From Glycomyces sp. L485 (GTDB lineage: Bacteria > Actinomycetota > Actinomycetes > Mycobacteriales > Micromonosporaceae), in the NCBI RefSeq assembly GCF_022548875.1, contig NZ_JAKZEW010000009.1, forward strand, positions 50,110 to 114,109: a stretch of DNA of 64,000 nucleotides, given 5' to 3'. Positions 51,340-59,868 of the stretch are shown here, in pieces. The position numbers and the translations under genes were made by a program. Each line of letters begins with the position of its first letter. Positions within the stretch are counted from its first letter, which is position 1. A model generated the notes under the pieces. It did not search any database. It was given only the letters and a program-made list of their open reading frames with translations, and was not told the DNA's origin.

Positions 51340-53109
51340 TCACCTCTGGGCCCGCACCAGCGCCTCCGCCGCCGCGTGGAGTCCCGACGTGAACCGCGGA
51401 TTCGCGTCCATCGCTGGCTCGGACCTCGCGATCGCTCGCCACGCGTCGTCCTTATAGGTCTCGTCGCCGGTCACCTGCGAGGCCTCCAGCAGCGCCGCCG
51501 CGGCGAGCGCCCAACCGGAGGCGGTCGGGCCGTCGTGGACGTCGGCCGGGCGCGTCACCAGTGCCTCCGCGTCAGCCGCCGTGTCGAAGAACCCGCCCAA
51601 GCCGTCGGTGAAATGCTCCCGGATCTGCCCCAGCAGCCCCGCGGCCCGATCGGTCCATTCGCCGCCCAGTCGCAAGAACCCCAGCGCCACCGCCGCATAG
51701 TCCTCCAGCACGCCCGGCGCCTCGGCGGCCACCCCGCCGAGCGAAGCCCGCGCCAGGCGCCCGTCCTCACCTATGTGGACGCGCGCGAGCGTCTCGGCCG
51801 CCGCCTCGGCGGCCACGAGCGAGTCGCGGTGACCGGTCCGCGAGGCGTACTCCGCCAGCGCCGCGATCGCCAAGCCGTTCCAGGCCGCCACGACCTTGTC
51901 GTCGCGGCCCGGCTGGGGGCGCTCCCGCCTCGCGGCCAGCAACCGGCGGCGCACCGCCGCGAGACGGGCGTCGTCGGACGGGTCGCGGGGGAGGAGCAGC
52001 ACGTTCGCGCCGTGCTCGAAGTTCGGCCGGTCCGGGTCGACGCCGAAGGCCTCGGCCGCCCAGGCGGCGTCGTCGACGCCGAGCACCTCGGTCAGGTCCT
52101 GGTAGGTCCACACGTACGTCAGGCCCTCCACGCCGTCCGTGTCGGCGTCGAACGCGGCCGCGAAGCCGCCCTCCGAGGTCGAGAAGTGCTCGAGGAGGAA
52201 CCAGGCCGTCTCGTCGGCGACCCGCGCGAACAGCGTCCCCTCGCCGTAGAGGCGCGAGTACAGCCACAGCAGCTCGGCGTTGTCGTACAGCATCTTCTCG
52301 AAGTGCGGCACCGCCCAGGCCTCGTCGACGCTGTACCGGGCGAAGCCTCCCGCGAGTTGGTCGTAGATGCCGCCGCGCGCCATCTGCTCGGCGGTGAGCC
52401 GCACGTGGTCGAGCGCCTTCTCGTCACCGGTGCGCACGTAGTAGTCGCACAGGAACCGCAGCGACGGGACGCTCGGGAACTTCGGGGCGCTCCCGAAACC
52501 GCCGTGGGCCCTGTCGGCCGAGGCCAGCAGTGCCGCAGCGGCCCGGTCGAGCATCTCGGTGCGGATCGGCGGCGCGGGCGGGCACGGGCCGTCCAGCGGG
52601 CAGGACGCGGTGATGTCGGCGAAGGCCGGGCCGGTCCGGGCGCTGGCCTGGACGATCGCGGCGCCCTGGTGGCGCAGCTCCTCGCGCTGGTCGGTCCAGG
52701 CGGTGTGGACCGCGTCCAGCAGACGCAGGAAATGCGACTTGGGGAAGTAGGTGCCGGCGAAGAACGGGGTGCCGTCGGGGAAGGCGAACACGGTCATCGG
52801 CCAGCCGCCCTGTCCGGTGATCGCCATGGTCGCCTGCATGTACACGGCGTCGAGGTCGGGGCGCTCCTCCCGGTCGACCTTGACGGGCACGAACCGGTCG
52901 TTCATCGACGCCGCGACCGTGGCGTCCTCGAACGACTCGTGCGCCATGACGTGGCACCAGTGGCAGGTGGAGTAGCCGATGCTGCACAGGATGGGAACGT
53001 CCCGTCGCGCGGCCTCTGCAAGGGCATCAGGACCCCACTGCCACCAGTCGACGGGATTGGCAGCGTGCTGGCGGAGGTAAGGCGACAGGGCTCCGGCGAG
53101 ACGGTTCAT
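51340..53109 (-). CDS. YyaL/DUF255 thioredoxin-domain protein (SSP411-like)
   Basis: The 589-residue protein has an N-terminal thioredoxin-like domain (1-160; [16 protein letters not shown] with C49 and C52) and an alpha/alpha-toroid domain like N-acylglucosamine epimerases (about 200-585). The biochemical role is not established. Its first 51 codons are duplicated at 55000-55155, where the family-consensus QHADNP replaces the QHAANP found here. It lies downstream of a broken toxin-antitoxin operon on the same strand. Confidence 0.92.
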   Translation of the reverse strand: MNRLAGALSPYLRQHAANPVDWWQWGPDALAEAARRDVPILCSIGYSTCHWCHVMAHESFEDATVAASMNDRFVPVKVDREERPDLDAVYMQATMAITGQGGWPMTVFAFPDGTPFFAGTYFPKSHFLRLLDAVHTAWTDQREELRHQGAAIVQASARTGPAFADITASCPLDGPCPPAPPIRTEMLDRAAAALLASADRAHGGFGSAPKFPSVPSLRFLCDYYVRTGDEKALDHVRLTAEQMARGGIYDQLAGGFARYSVDEAWAVPHFEKMLYDNAELLWLYSRLYGEGTLFARVADETAWFLLEHFSTSEGGFAAAFDADTDGVEGLTYVWTYQDLTEVLGVDDAAWAAEAFGVDPDRPNFEHGANVLLLPRDPSDDARLAAVRRRLLAARRERPQPGRDDKVVAAWNGLAIAALAEYASRTGHRDSLVAAEAAAETLARVHIGEDGRLARASLGGVAAEAPGVLEDYAAVALGFLRLGGEWTDRAAGLLGQIREHFTDGLGGFFDTAADAEALVTRPADVHDGPTASGWALAAAALLEASQVTGDETYKDDAWRAIARSEPAMDANPRFTSGLHAAAEALVRAQR

Positions 53110-53172
53110 GTCCCCAGCCTCCCACAGGTTCAGCCAAGCGTCTCATAGCTGTCTAGCAGGTCTTGCACCAGG
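52956..53172. repeat. Direct repeat, left copy (yyaL-like 5' end plus upstream 60 bases)
   Basis: About 217 bases match 55002-55219 with scattered mismatches (roughly 90% by eye). This copy spans the start of the YyaL-type gene and the last codons of the toxin pseudogene. Confidence 0.85.
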
Positions 53173-53821
53173 AACGCCAGTGAAGCCGCAGTGGATTCGG
53201 GATCCGCTAGGACACCGACCGCTTGCGCCGACAGCACCGCCAGTGCGCCTGTATGACTGGTCCCTTCGGACCGAAGGAGATCCAGAGAAGTGCGGGTCAC
53301 TTGCGCTGAGAGCGGGTCGGCTTCCAAACTTCGCAGTATCCTCGCCATAGTCTCAGGCTCCGTGGTCTGCAGGATTCGCAGCACGTCAAGCCCGTCCTTG
53401 GTCGCGAGCCGCGCCGGGGAGTCGAGCCGTTCGCCAATCTTGATGAGCTTTGCGACCAGCAACGCGGTCGGTCCCGCCACCCGAATGGTGAACCGACGCC
53501 AGCAGCGGCGGCGAGGAGCTCTGGAACCATGAGATCCAGTTGCACCCGCGCAGGGCTGTACCAGGTGCCGGGGTTTCGGCCAGCGATGAACCCAGCCCCG
53601 CGGAGCGCCTCACCCAGGAGCGGCTGGTCTCCGAGCCGGTTCGTGTCGAGCGCGATGTCAGCATCGGTGGTGGTGGGTGCCACTGAGAAGTCCGTCTCGC
53701 CGGTATGGAGGTAAACGGCCTGAGCCCCTACCAGGACCAGCGCATCGAGGTGAGACCGAAGCGCCTCCAGCCCGTCCAGCAGCACCCGCCGGGCGAGCAC
53801 GTATTCCTTTTGCGGGCTCAT
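53130..53821 (-). pseudogene. AbiEii-type nucleotidyltransferase toxin, frameshifted
   Basis: The gene reads in two frames. Residues from ATG 53821 (MSPQKEYVLARRVLLDGLEA, then LVGAQAVYLHTGETDF and TDADIALD with the catalytic Asp-x-Asp type motif) continue to LDLMVPELLAAAAG near 53500. The reading then resumes one frame over as RRFTIRVAGPTALLVAKLIK to the stop at 53130. The span of 692 bases is one short of a whole number of codons, so a single base deletion near 53497-53503 (GGCGTCGG from GGCCGTCGG would do) explains it. The start overlaps the antitoxin stop by 4 bases (ATGA). The toxin is probably dead unless this is a sequencing error. Confidence 0.8.
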
Positions 53822-54942
53822 AGCGTCCACTCCTCGTCGTTCTCTGCCAGCACTTCGATGAGCTGTTCGGCCTCCTCGGATCCTCGACCCGGGCTCGTCA
53901 GAAGGTCGACGACGGTCTGGCTCGGCGCCGAATACCGGTGCCCGTCGACCTCCTGAGCTCTTTGGAGCACAGCCTGATCGAACGGTTCCAGCAGAAGGAC
54001 GTTGGCACCTCGTTCGGTGCTCCGGAGCCGTAGCTCCCGTTGGAGCACCGGTACCTCCTCCGAGTAGACCGCTAGCAGCGAAAGCGGAGTCACCGCCGAA
54101 GCGCCTTCGGCGAGGTATTGGCGGAGCGCAGCAGAGCCGGTCAGCACATGAGGCAAGTGCCGCTCGGCGAGTTGTTCGACGACCCAGTCGATCCCACGTG
54201 GCGCGAGCACAGTGATCGTGTGGTTAGTCGTGGTCAGGCCGTAGTCTCGCGCCCACGCGTACGCCAGTGACCGTTTACGAACCCGCTGTACGGCTGCATG
54301 TTCGTCGCGCTCGACGAGTTGCTCCTGTGCGAGGTATTGGAGCACCCGCGCACTGGTTGCGGTGCCGACGCCCGCATGTTCAGCCAGCGGCCTAACCCGG
54401 GTATCGGGAGGGTTGTCGAGCAGCGCTCTGACGACCCTGGCAGCCCCAGGTCCCTTGAGCGATTTGAGCCGTCGGTCCGCTGTGCGCGGATGGGGATCTC
54501 GCTCAGCGCCGCTCTTGCTGATGAAAACCGCCGGGGCACCGAGTTCGAGCCGTATGTTGCCAGTGGCGTCATACCAGCCGATATTCCTTTCAAGCAGCAT
54601 GTCGCGGGCACGCGGAGACAGGTAGTCCGACACCAGGACTCGTGCTATCGGGTGCGGGTATGCGTCCTTCAACGCTTCTGCGAGCGAATCGAGTTGTGCC
54701 GCTGCCGAATGAATGTCGCGGGACGCCCGCTGGCTCTTCGCTTCGACGAGGAAGGCGCCCTTTGCGCCATCGAGTGCCTCAACGGTGAGGACTAGATCGG
54801 CGCGCATGAACGAGCGGCGGCCAACGGGACGTATCTCGCGCCCCTTCGCTTCTATCTGCCAGCCCGCCGGAAGCATCATGCGGAGCTCCTGCTCAAACTC
54901 GTTGAGCAGGGATGTCTCACTTTTCACCTTGATCCGCGTCAT
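53818..54942 (-). CDS. AbiEi-like type IV antitoxin with N-terminal nuclease-like domain
   Basis: The 374-residue protein is the upstream partner of the nucleotidyltransferase. The N-terminal domain has PD-(D/E)xK-like residues: D49 in FMRADLVLTVEALDG and E67-A-K69 in AFLVEAKSQ. It is followed by a conserved block (ARDMLLERNIGWYDATGNIR), a winged HTH (about 175-225; GVGTATSARVLQYLAQEQLV) and a C-terminal domain. In AbiE type IV systems AbiEi represses the operon and counters the toxin. The ATG start seems leaderless and is embedded in its own operator. Confidence 0.82.
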   Translation of the reverse strand: MTRIKVKSETSLLNEFEQELRMMLPAGWQIEAKGREIRPVGRRSFMRADLVLTVEALDGAKGAFLVEAKSQRASRDIHSAAAQLDSLAEALKDAYPHPIARVLVSDYLSPRARDMLLERNIGWYDATGNIRLELGAPAVFISKSGAERDPHPRTADRRLKSLKGPGAARVVRALLDNPPDTRVRPLAEHAGVGTATSARVLQYLAQEQLVERDEHAAVQRVRKRSLAYAWARDYGLTTTNHTITVLAPRGIDWVVEQLAERHLPHVLTGSAALRQYLAEGASAVTPLSLLAVYSEEVPVLQRELRLRSTERGANVLLLEPFDQAVLQRAQEVDGHRYSAPSQTVVDLLTSPGRGSEEAEQLIEVLAENDEEWTL

Positions 54943-54967
54943 GCGGATCAGTATATATTGCGGATCA
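54930..54967 (-). promoter_or_regulatory. Leaderless promoter and operators of the AbiE-like operon
   Basis: Three copies of the octamer GCGGATCA occur: 54930-54937 (inverted), 54943-54950 and 54960-54967. On the minus strand a perfect -10, TATACT (54955-54950), lies between two of them and only 7 bases before the ATG at 54942, so the transcript should begin at or near the start codon. Binding here would block the promoter. Confidence 0.65.
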
Positions 54968-54999
54968 GGATTCCCTGGGAAGCAAGACAGCGGTTTCGA

Positions 55000-55155
55000 C
55001 TACCAGTGGCAGGTGGAGTAGCCGATGCTGCACAGGATGGGAACGTCCCGTCGCGCGGCCTCTGCAAGGGCATCAGGACCCCACTGCCACCAGTCCACAG
55101 GGTTGTCAGCGTGCTGCCGGAGGTAAGGCGATAGAGCACCTGCGAGACGATTCAT
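55000..55155 (-). pseudogene. 51-codon fragment of a YyaL-type gene
   Basis: The reading frame [20 protein letters not shown] followed by [13 protein letters not shown]...STCHW reproduces the first 51 residues of the gene at 51340-53109, then ends in TAG, just before the second active-site Cys. The sequence beyond the stop is unrelated, so this is a truncated copy. The stop is probably created at the junction. Confidence 0.8.
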
Positions 55156-55219
55156 GTCACCAGCCTCCCACAGCTTGAGTCAGACATCCAATAGCTGTCC
55201 GACAGGTCCTCGACCAGGG
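55002..55219. repeat. Direct repeat, right copy
   Basis: Matches 52956-53172. Beyond the fragment's ATG it preserves codons for LVEDLSDSY, equivalent to LVQDLLDSY at the end of the toxin gene in the left copy, so it also carries the tail of a former toxin gene. Confidence 0.85.
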
Positions 55220-55387
55220 CGTTCATAGATCCGGGCATGCACGGGCGGGCTCCGCGAGCTGGGAGCCCGGAGGCCCGCAGGACCCGCCCGGTAGGGCTGG
55301 CTGTACCTCCGCGCGGGGGCTGGCAGGGCCCGCGAATGGGCTGCTCGCGTCACTGCGGCGGCGGGCATTCCCGACGAGCATTGAGGA

Positions 55388-56098
55388 ATGATTTCACCTG
55401 CGCCCCTTCGCCACAGGGATACACTCCTCAAGGCCTCGACCGCAGTCGGATTCACCGCGCTCGCCTCGGGCCTGGCGGCCATGGTCCTCCTGCACGCCAC
55501 CTCCGGTCTCAACCCGGCCTTCGACGTCATCAGCATCCACCTGTACACCCCGCTGGGCTGGCTGCTGCCGGTCTCGCTGGGGTTGTTCGCGCTCGGCGCC
55601 TCGGCGTTCGCCCTCGCCGCCCGCGCGAGCGGGGCGCCGCGCTGGCTGAGCGCGCTGCTGTTCGTCTGGAGCGGGTGCATCGCCCTGGTGGCGCTGTTCC
55701 CGACCGATCCGCCGACGGCGAGCGAGTACTCGCCGGTCCACTTCGTCCACCGCTACGCGGCGTTCGCCGCGTTCTGCACCATGGCGGGGCTCGGGCTGGC
55801 GTTCAGCCGCTGGTCGAGGCGCACGGAGCGCTGCCCGGAGCTGGTCGCGCGGGCCGTCGCCGCGTGCAGTTGGGTCGCGATCGTCTCGCTGTTCGTCACG
55901 TCCCTGCCGTACGGGCTGGACTTCGTGGGCGCCGAGGCGCCGTGGTGGGCCGACGCCGCCGGTTTCAACCAGCGGATGACGGTCGGCTCGGAGCTGGTGG
56001 CGCTGGCCTTCCTCGGCGGGTGGCTGCGCCGGGACTCGGCCGAGGCCGTGGCGGCCCCGGCGCGTTCAGTCGTCCGGGAGCGGGTGCTCGCGGCGTGA
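55388..56098 (+). CDS. DUF998 family membrane protein
   Basis: The 236-residue protein has six predicted helices and the DUF998 pattern (ALVALFPTDPP, VHFVHRYAAFAAF), function unknown. It begins at ATG 55388 after the right repeat. Its last 33 bases overlap the convergent DUF2784 gene. Confidence 0.85.
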   Translation: MISPAPLRHRDTLLKASTAVGFTALASGLAAMVLLHATSGLNPAFDVISIHLYTPLGWLLPVSLGLFALGASAFALAARASGAPRWLSALLFVWSGCIALVALFPTDPPTASEYSPVHFVHRYAAFAAFCTMAGLGLAFSRWSRRTERCPELVARAVAACSWVAIVSLFVTSLPYGLDFVGAEAPWWADAAGFNQRMTVGSELVALAFLGGWLRRDSAEAVAAPARSVVRERVLAA

Positions 56099-56470
56099 CC
56101 GCGCCGCCTGGGCGCGGCGCCTGCGCAAACGGATGAGCAGGCCGAGCCAGGACAGGACGACGACCACGCCGACGAGCCACTGGATCAGGAGGGTGTGCTC
56201 TTCGGGGTAGACGACGCCTTCGATGTAGGTGTCGATGAACCCGGTCGGCTCCAGGCCCTCCTGGCCGGCCCGCCGCCGCCAGTGGTCCTCCAGCGGTGTC
56301 AGCACGCAGACGAAGTTGAAGACCTCGATCACCAGGCCGTAGATGGCTGCCGCGGCGTGGGCGAACCACGTGCGGGGCCAGCGCCAGGCGAGGAATCCGC
56401 CCAGCGCGACGTACGCGAGGAACAGGAAGTGCACCGTCATCGTGATGTCGGCCAGCACCCGGAAGATCAT
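56066..56470 (-). CDS. DUF2784 family membrane protein
   Basis: The 134-residue protein has three to four helices. The family signature is visible as VHFLFLAYVALGGFLAWRW and CVLTPLEDHWRRRAG, with FIDTYIEGVVYPE in the loop. Function unknown. It overlaps the convergent DUF998 gene by 33 bases. Confidence 0.88.
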   Translation of the reverse strand: MIFRVLADITMTVHFLFLAYVALGGFLAWRWPRTWFAHAAAAIYGLVIEVFNFVCVLTPLEDHWRRRAGQEGLEPTGFIDTYIEGVVYPEEHTLLIQWLVGVVVVLSWLGLLIRLRRRRAQAARSRREHPLPDD

Positions 56471-56521
56471 GCTTCACCCCCCTGGAAGAGGCTCTCATTC
56501 AATTGTTCCAGGCGGGCGCGA

Positions 56522-57211
56522 TCAGTACCAGTTGTTGTTGACCGAGTGGTTCCAGGCCTCGCACGGGTTCGAGTACCTGCCGGAGATGTAGCCGAGGCCC
56601 CAGTTGATCTGGGTGACCGGGTTGGTCTCCCAGTCGCTGCCTTCGCTGCCCATCTTCGAGCCGGGGTAGGCCTGGGGGATGCCGTAGGCGCCGATCGAGT
56701 TCTTGGCGAGGTGGTTCCAGCCGGACTCCTTCGTCCAGAGCTTTTCGAGGCAGGCGAACTGCTCGAGGTCGAAGCCCTTTTCGAGGGTGATGGCGCAGCC
56801 GGTCGCCCGGTTGCCGGAGAATTCGTCGCAGCTGTCCGGGATGTCCACTGAGGTGGGGTTGGCGTTCTGCGCGGCCTGTTCGGCGGCGGCGGCCTCCTCG
56901 GCCGCTTTCTTCGCCTGCTCCTCGGCGTCGTCGAGGCCGCTGGCCTTGGCGATCGCGTAGTCGGCGACGGCCTCGGCCTTGACGGTGACGTCGGCGCCGG
57001 CGGTCTCGGCGATGTAGTTGACGTGCTGGAACCGCACTTCTTCGTATGCCGCTTCGGCTTCGGCCTGCTGCTCTGCGGCGGCCTGGCTGGGGTGCTGTGC
57101 GTCTTGTTCGGCTGGATCATCGGTGACGGCGTTGACGGCGATGACCGCCCCCAACGCGAGGACGAGTACGGCAGCGAGTTTCGAACCGTACCGGGTCAGC
57201 AGTGGGATCAT
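56522..57211 (-). CDS. Exported lytic-transglycosylase-like protein (aggregation-promoting factor type)
   Basis: The 229-residue precursor has a signal segment (about 8-28), an Ala/Glu-rich coiled coil (about 35-118), a Cys-containing linker (DSCDEF, GNRATGC) and a C-terminal transglycosylase-like domain. That domain carries the active-site-type WTKESGWNHLAKNSIGAYGI followed by PQAYPGSKMG. Conserved NPVTQINWGLGYI and the final CEAW match actinobacterial cell-wall hydrolases. It probably cuts peptidoglycan. Its leader can sequester the start codon (see 57206-57279). Confidence 0.87.
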   Translation of the reverse strand: MIPLLTRYGSKLAAVLVLALGAVIAVNAVTDDPAEQDAQHPSQAAAEQQAEAEAAYEEVRFQHVNYIAETAGADVTVKAEAVADYAIAKASGLDDAEEQAKKAAEEAAAAEQAAQNANPTSVDIPDSCDEFSGNRATGCAITLEKGFDLEQFACLEKLWTKESGWNHLAKNSIGAYGIPQAYPGSKMGSEGSDWETNPVTQINWGLGYISGRYSNPCEAWNHSVNNNWY

Positions 57212-57279
57212 CTCTCAGCTCCTGTGTCGCGGGCGCGCGTGTGGACACACGCCCGCGACACAGCATGCCAGAGATGATC
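57206..57279 (-). promoter_or_regulatory. Structured leader that pairs with the start codon of the transglycosylase-like gene
   Basis: On the minus strand GATCATCTC (57279-57271) is complementary to GAGATGATC (57214-57206), which contains the ATG start. Between them a very strong hairpin (57222-57263) abuts the AGGAG ribosome site. If the outer helix forms, the start codon is hidden. Confidence 0.6.
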
Positions 57280-57281
57280 GG

Positions 57282-58565
57282 CTAACCCTCGAGCAGGTTG
57301 GTCACCATTTCCGCGATTTCCGAACGCTCACTGCGTGTTAGTGTCACATGAGCGAAGAGTGGGTGTCCTTTGAGGACGTCAATGACCGACGCGACACCGT
57401 CGTGTCGGCCCACTCTGAGGTTGTCCCGTTGGGCCACATCGTGGGTGAGCACGACCTTGGAGCCCTGCCCGATCCGCGAGAGCACGGTCAGCAGCACGCC
57501 GCGTTCGAGCGACTGCGCCTCGTCGACGATGACGAACGCGTCGTGCAGGCTCCGTCCCCGGATGTGCGTGAGCGGCAGGACTTCGAGCATGTCACGTTCG
57601 AGGATCTCGGAGATCACCACGTCGGTGGTGACCGCCCCGAGCGTGTCGAACACGGCCTGGCCCCACGGGCTCATCTTCTCGCCCTCGGATCCGGGCAGGT
57701 AGCCCAGCTGCTGGCCGCCGACCGCGTACAGGGGCCGGAACACGATGACCTTCTTGTGCGTCTCGCGCTCCAGCACCTGTTCGAGCCCGGCGCACAGCGC
57801 CAGCGCCGACTTGCCGGTGCCGGCCTTGCCGCCGAGCGAGACGATCCCGATCTCGGGGTCGAGCAGCAGGTCGAGCGCGACACGCTGCTCGGCCGAGCGG
57901 CCGTGGATGCCGAAGGCGTCCCGGTTGCGGACGAGCCGGATCCGCTTGTCCGCGGTGACGCGGCCGAGCGCGGAGCCGTTGTTGCCGCCGAGGACGAGCC
58001 CGGTGTGGCAGGGCAGGTCGGATTCGGGCGGAAGGTCGACGAGCCGGCCGTCGTACAGCCCCTGCATGTCCTCGTCGGACAGCGCGAGCTCGCTCATGCC
58101 CGACCAGGTCGGATCGACGGCCTGGCCGTGGCGGTACTCCTCGGCCGTGACGCCGACCGCGGCGGCCTTGACCCGCAGCGGCATGTCCTTCGTTATGAGC
58201 ACCGTCTTCTCGCCCTCCTCGCCGAGGCCGTGGGCGACGGCGAGGATGCGGGAGTCGTTGGCGTCGACCGCGAATCCGGCCGGGAGACCGGAGGTGTCGA
58301 CATGGTTGAGCTCGACCCGGAGCGTGCCGCCCGCCTCACCGATCGTGATCGGCTCGTCGAGACGACCGTGTCTGATGCGGAGCTCGTCGAGGCGTCGGAG
58401 GCACTCGCGGGCGAACCAGCCGAGTTCGGGATGATGCCGCTTCGCCTCCAGCTCGCTGATGACCACGAGCGGGATGACCACATGATGTTCGTCGAACCGT
58501 GAGAACGCTCCAGGATCCGATAGCAGAACCGAGGTGTCGAGGACGTAGGTGCGCTGTGTCAGCAC
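57282..58565 (-). CDS. PIN-PhoH (PhoH2-type) ATPase
   Basis: This 427-residue protein begins at GTG 58565 ([17 protein letters not shown]). An N-terminal PIN ribonuclease domain has acidic residues ([30 protein letters not shown]). The C-terminal PhoH ATPase domain has Walker [10 protein letters not shown] and Walker [11 protein letters not shown]. PhoH2 proteins unwind and cleave RNA and may pair with a small PhoAT antitoxin; no such gene is seen just upstream. The leader of the next minus-strand gene starts right after its stop. Confidence 0.92.
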   Translation of the reverse strand: MLTQRTYVLDTSVLLSDPGAFSRFDEHHVVIPLVVISELEAKRHHPELGWFARECLRRLDELRIRHGRLDEPITIGEAGGTLRVELNHVDTSGLPAGFAVDANDSRILAVAHGLGEEGEKTVLITKDMPLRVKAAAVGVTAEEYRHGQAVDPTWSGMSELALSDEDMQGLYDGRLVDLPPESDLPCHTGLVLGGNNGSALGRVTADKRIRLVRNRDAFGIHGRSAEQRVALDLLLDPEIGIVSLGGKAGTGKSALALCAGLEQVLERETHKKVIVFRPLYAVGGQQLGYLPGSEGEKMSPWGQAVFDTLGAVTTDVVISEILERDMLEVLPLTHIRGRSLHDAFVIVDEAQSLERGVLLTVLSRIGQGSKVVLTHDVAQRDNLRVGRHDGVASVIDVLKGHPLFAHVTLTRSERSEIAEMVTNLLEG

Positions 58566-58793
58566 GGTCGCCTCCCGGGTGTCGATGTGTGGGGGACAAG
58601 CCTCGGTGAAGCTTGCGAGCCGTAATGGGCCCATCCCCGTTGGTACTCACACCCTAGCTGGGAGGTGCGTCACTTCGCCACCGTTGAATGCGTTGAAACA
58701 GTAACTGCACGTCACTGAAGCGTCGGGAATCCGACAGAGCGGACACGCCGGGTTGCGAGCAGATGACTATCGGTGGAGAGATTCTCGGTGAGA

Positions 58794-59069
58794 ATGAACA
58801 TCGTGTCCACCGTGAGCGTCGCCGAACTCAAGTCGGCCATCGCCGCCGCCCTCCAGCAGGTCCGCGACGGCCAGGCCGCCATCACCGCCGCCATCCAGAA
58901 CATCGAAGCCGCCCAGGGAAGCCTCACCGCCGTCACCGCCGGGTCGGGCCACGACGCCGTCGCCACCGCCCAGGCCGCCCTCGCACAGGCCGCCGCCGAA
59001 CTCGAACAGTCCCTCGCCGCCACCTTCGCCGCCGCCGAGCAGGCCGAAGCCTACGCCTCGACCCTCTAG
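58794..59069 (+). CDS. Small helical-hairpin protein (91 residues), first gene of the FtsK-linked cluster
   Basis: The product is almost entirely two amphipathic helices (about 8-42 and 55-88). They are joined by TAGSGHDAV, and the protein is very Ala/Gln-rich. Length and topology match WXG100 (ESAT-6-like) proteins, but the WXG motif is absent and replaced by GSGHD. I chose ATG 58794; GTG 58773 and 58788 are alternatives. It starts a plus-strand run of five close genes including an FtsK/SpoIIIE ATPase, a setting like ESX substrates, so a secreted or structural partner is plausible. No family is recognised. Confidence 0.75.
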   Translation: MNIVSTVSVAELKSAIAAALQQVRDGQAAITAAIQNIEAAQGSLTAVTAGSGHDAVATAQAALAQAAAELEQSLAATFAAAEQAEAYASTL

Positions 59070-59082
59070 AACGGAGACCCCT

Positions 59083-59868
59083 GTGGACGTCGCCGCCCTC
59101 GCGAGCCGGCTCCGCGCCCTCGCCGCCGACCTCCCCGGGCCCGGCATCGACACCGCCGACGCGCACCTCGAAAGCTCCCTCGCCGAAATCAAGGACGCCT
59201 CCCGCGAGTCCAACACCGAAGTCGGAGCCCGCCGACTCCTCGCCGCCCGCGAACACCTCGGCTCCGCCCGCACCCGTCTCGCCGAGGCCTCCACCGCCGT
59301 CGACGACTACCTCGACGCCATCGGCGCCGGCGCCGCACCCGCAGCCCCCACCGCCGCCCCCGCCGCCGCACCGGCCAGGGCCGCCCCCGTCGACCCCCGC
59401 CGGTGGTGGACCGACCGCGTCAACGAACTGTGCCGCCGCTCCGGGACCGCAGCAAACGACACCACCTCGCCCACAAGACTGTTCAACGAGCTCCTCCGCG
59501 CCGCCGCAGACGGCTCCGCCGTGACCTACCACGAACGCCTGCGCGACGCCGGGCCCGAGACCGGCGTTAAACTCCCCGGCCTCGCCTGGCCCCTCGTGCG
59601 CACCCTCGCCGCCGAACACCTCGGCCGCAACCCCACCGCCCGCGACGTCCCCACCCTGCGCGACCGCACCGCCGACAGGGTCCGTTCCCTCGTCCCCGGC
59701 CTGGAGGCCGCCCACATCGAGACCGCGATCGCCTCCGCCTGCACCCTCGGCCCGCCGAAACACCACGGCGACGAGACCGGCGACGCCGCAGCCACCGCGG
59801 CCGTCGGCCCCGCCCTCGTCGCCGCACTCCACCGACTGGCGAAGACCGAGCGGAAGGCCCGAACATGA
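59083..59868 (+). CDS. Unknown 261-residue protein of the FtsK-linked cluster
   Basis: The GTG start has ACGGAGA nearby. The N-terminal part (about 1-80) is a helical hairpin rich in Ala/Arg. A Pro/Ala linker (about 85-105) and a helical C-terminal domain with Arg/Asp patches (PRRWWTDRVNELCRR, AWPLVRTLAAEHLGRN) follow. No catalytic motif or signal is visible. It begins 13 bases after the small gene and overlaps the ATPase gene by 4 bases, so it is coupled to it and probably forms part of the same complex. Confidence 0.75.
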   Translation: MDVAALASRLRALAADLPGPGIDTADAHLESSLAEIKDASRESNTEVGARRLLAAREHLGSARTRLAEASTAVDDYLDAIGAGAAPAAPTAAPAAAPARAAPVDPRRWWTDRVNELCRRSGTAANDTTSPTRLFNELLRAAADGSAVTYHERLRDAGPETGVKLPGLAWPLVRTLAAEHLGRNPTARDVPTLRDRTADRVRSLVPGLEAAHIETAIASACTLGPPKHHGDETGDAAATAAVGPALVAALHRLAKTERKART

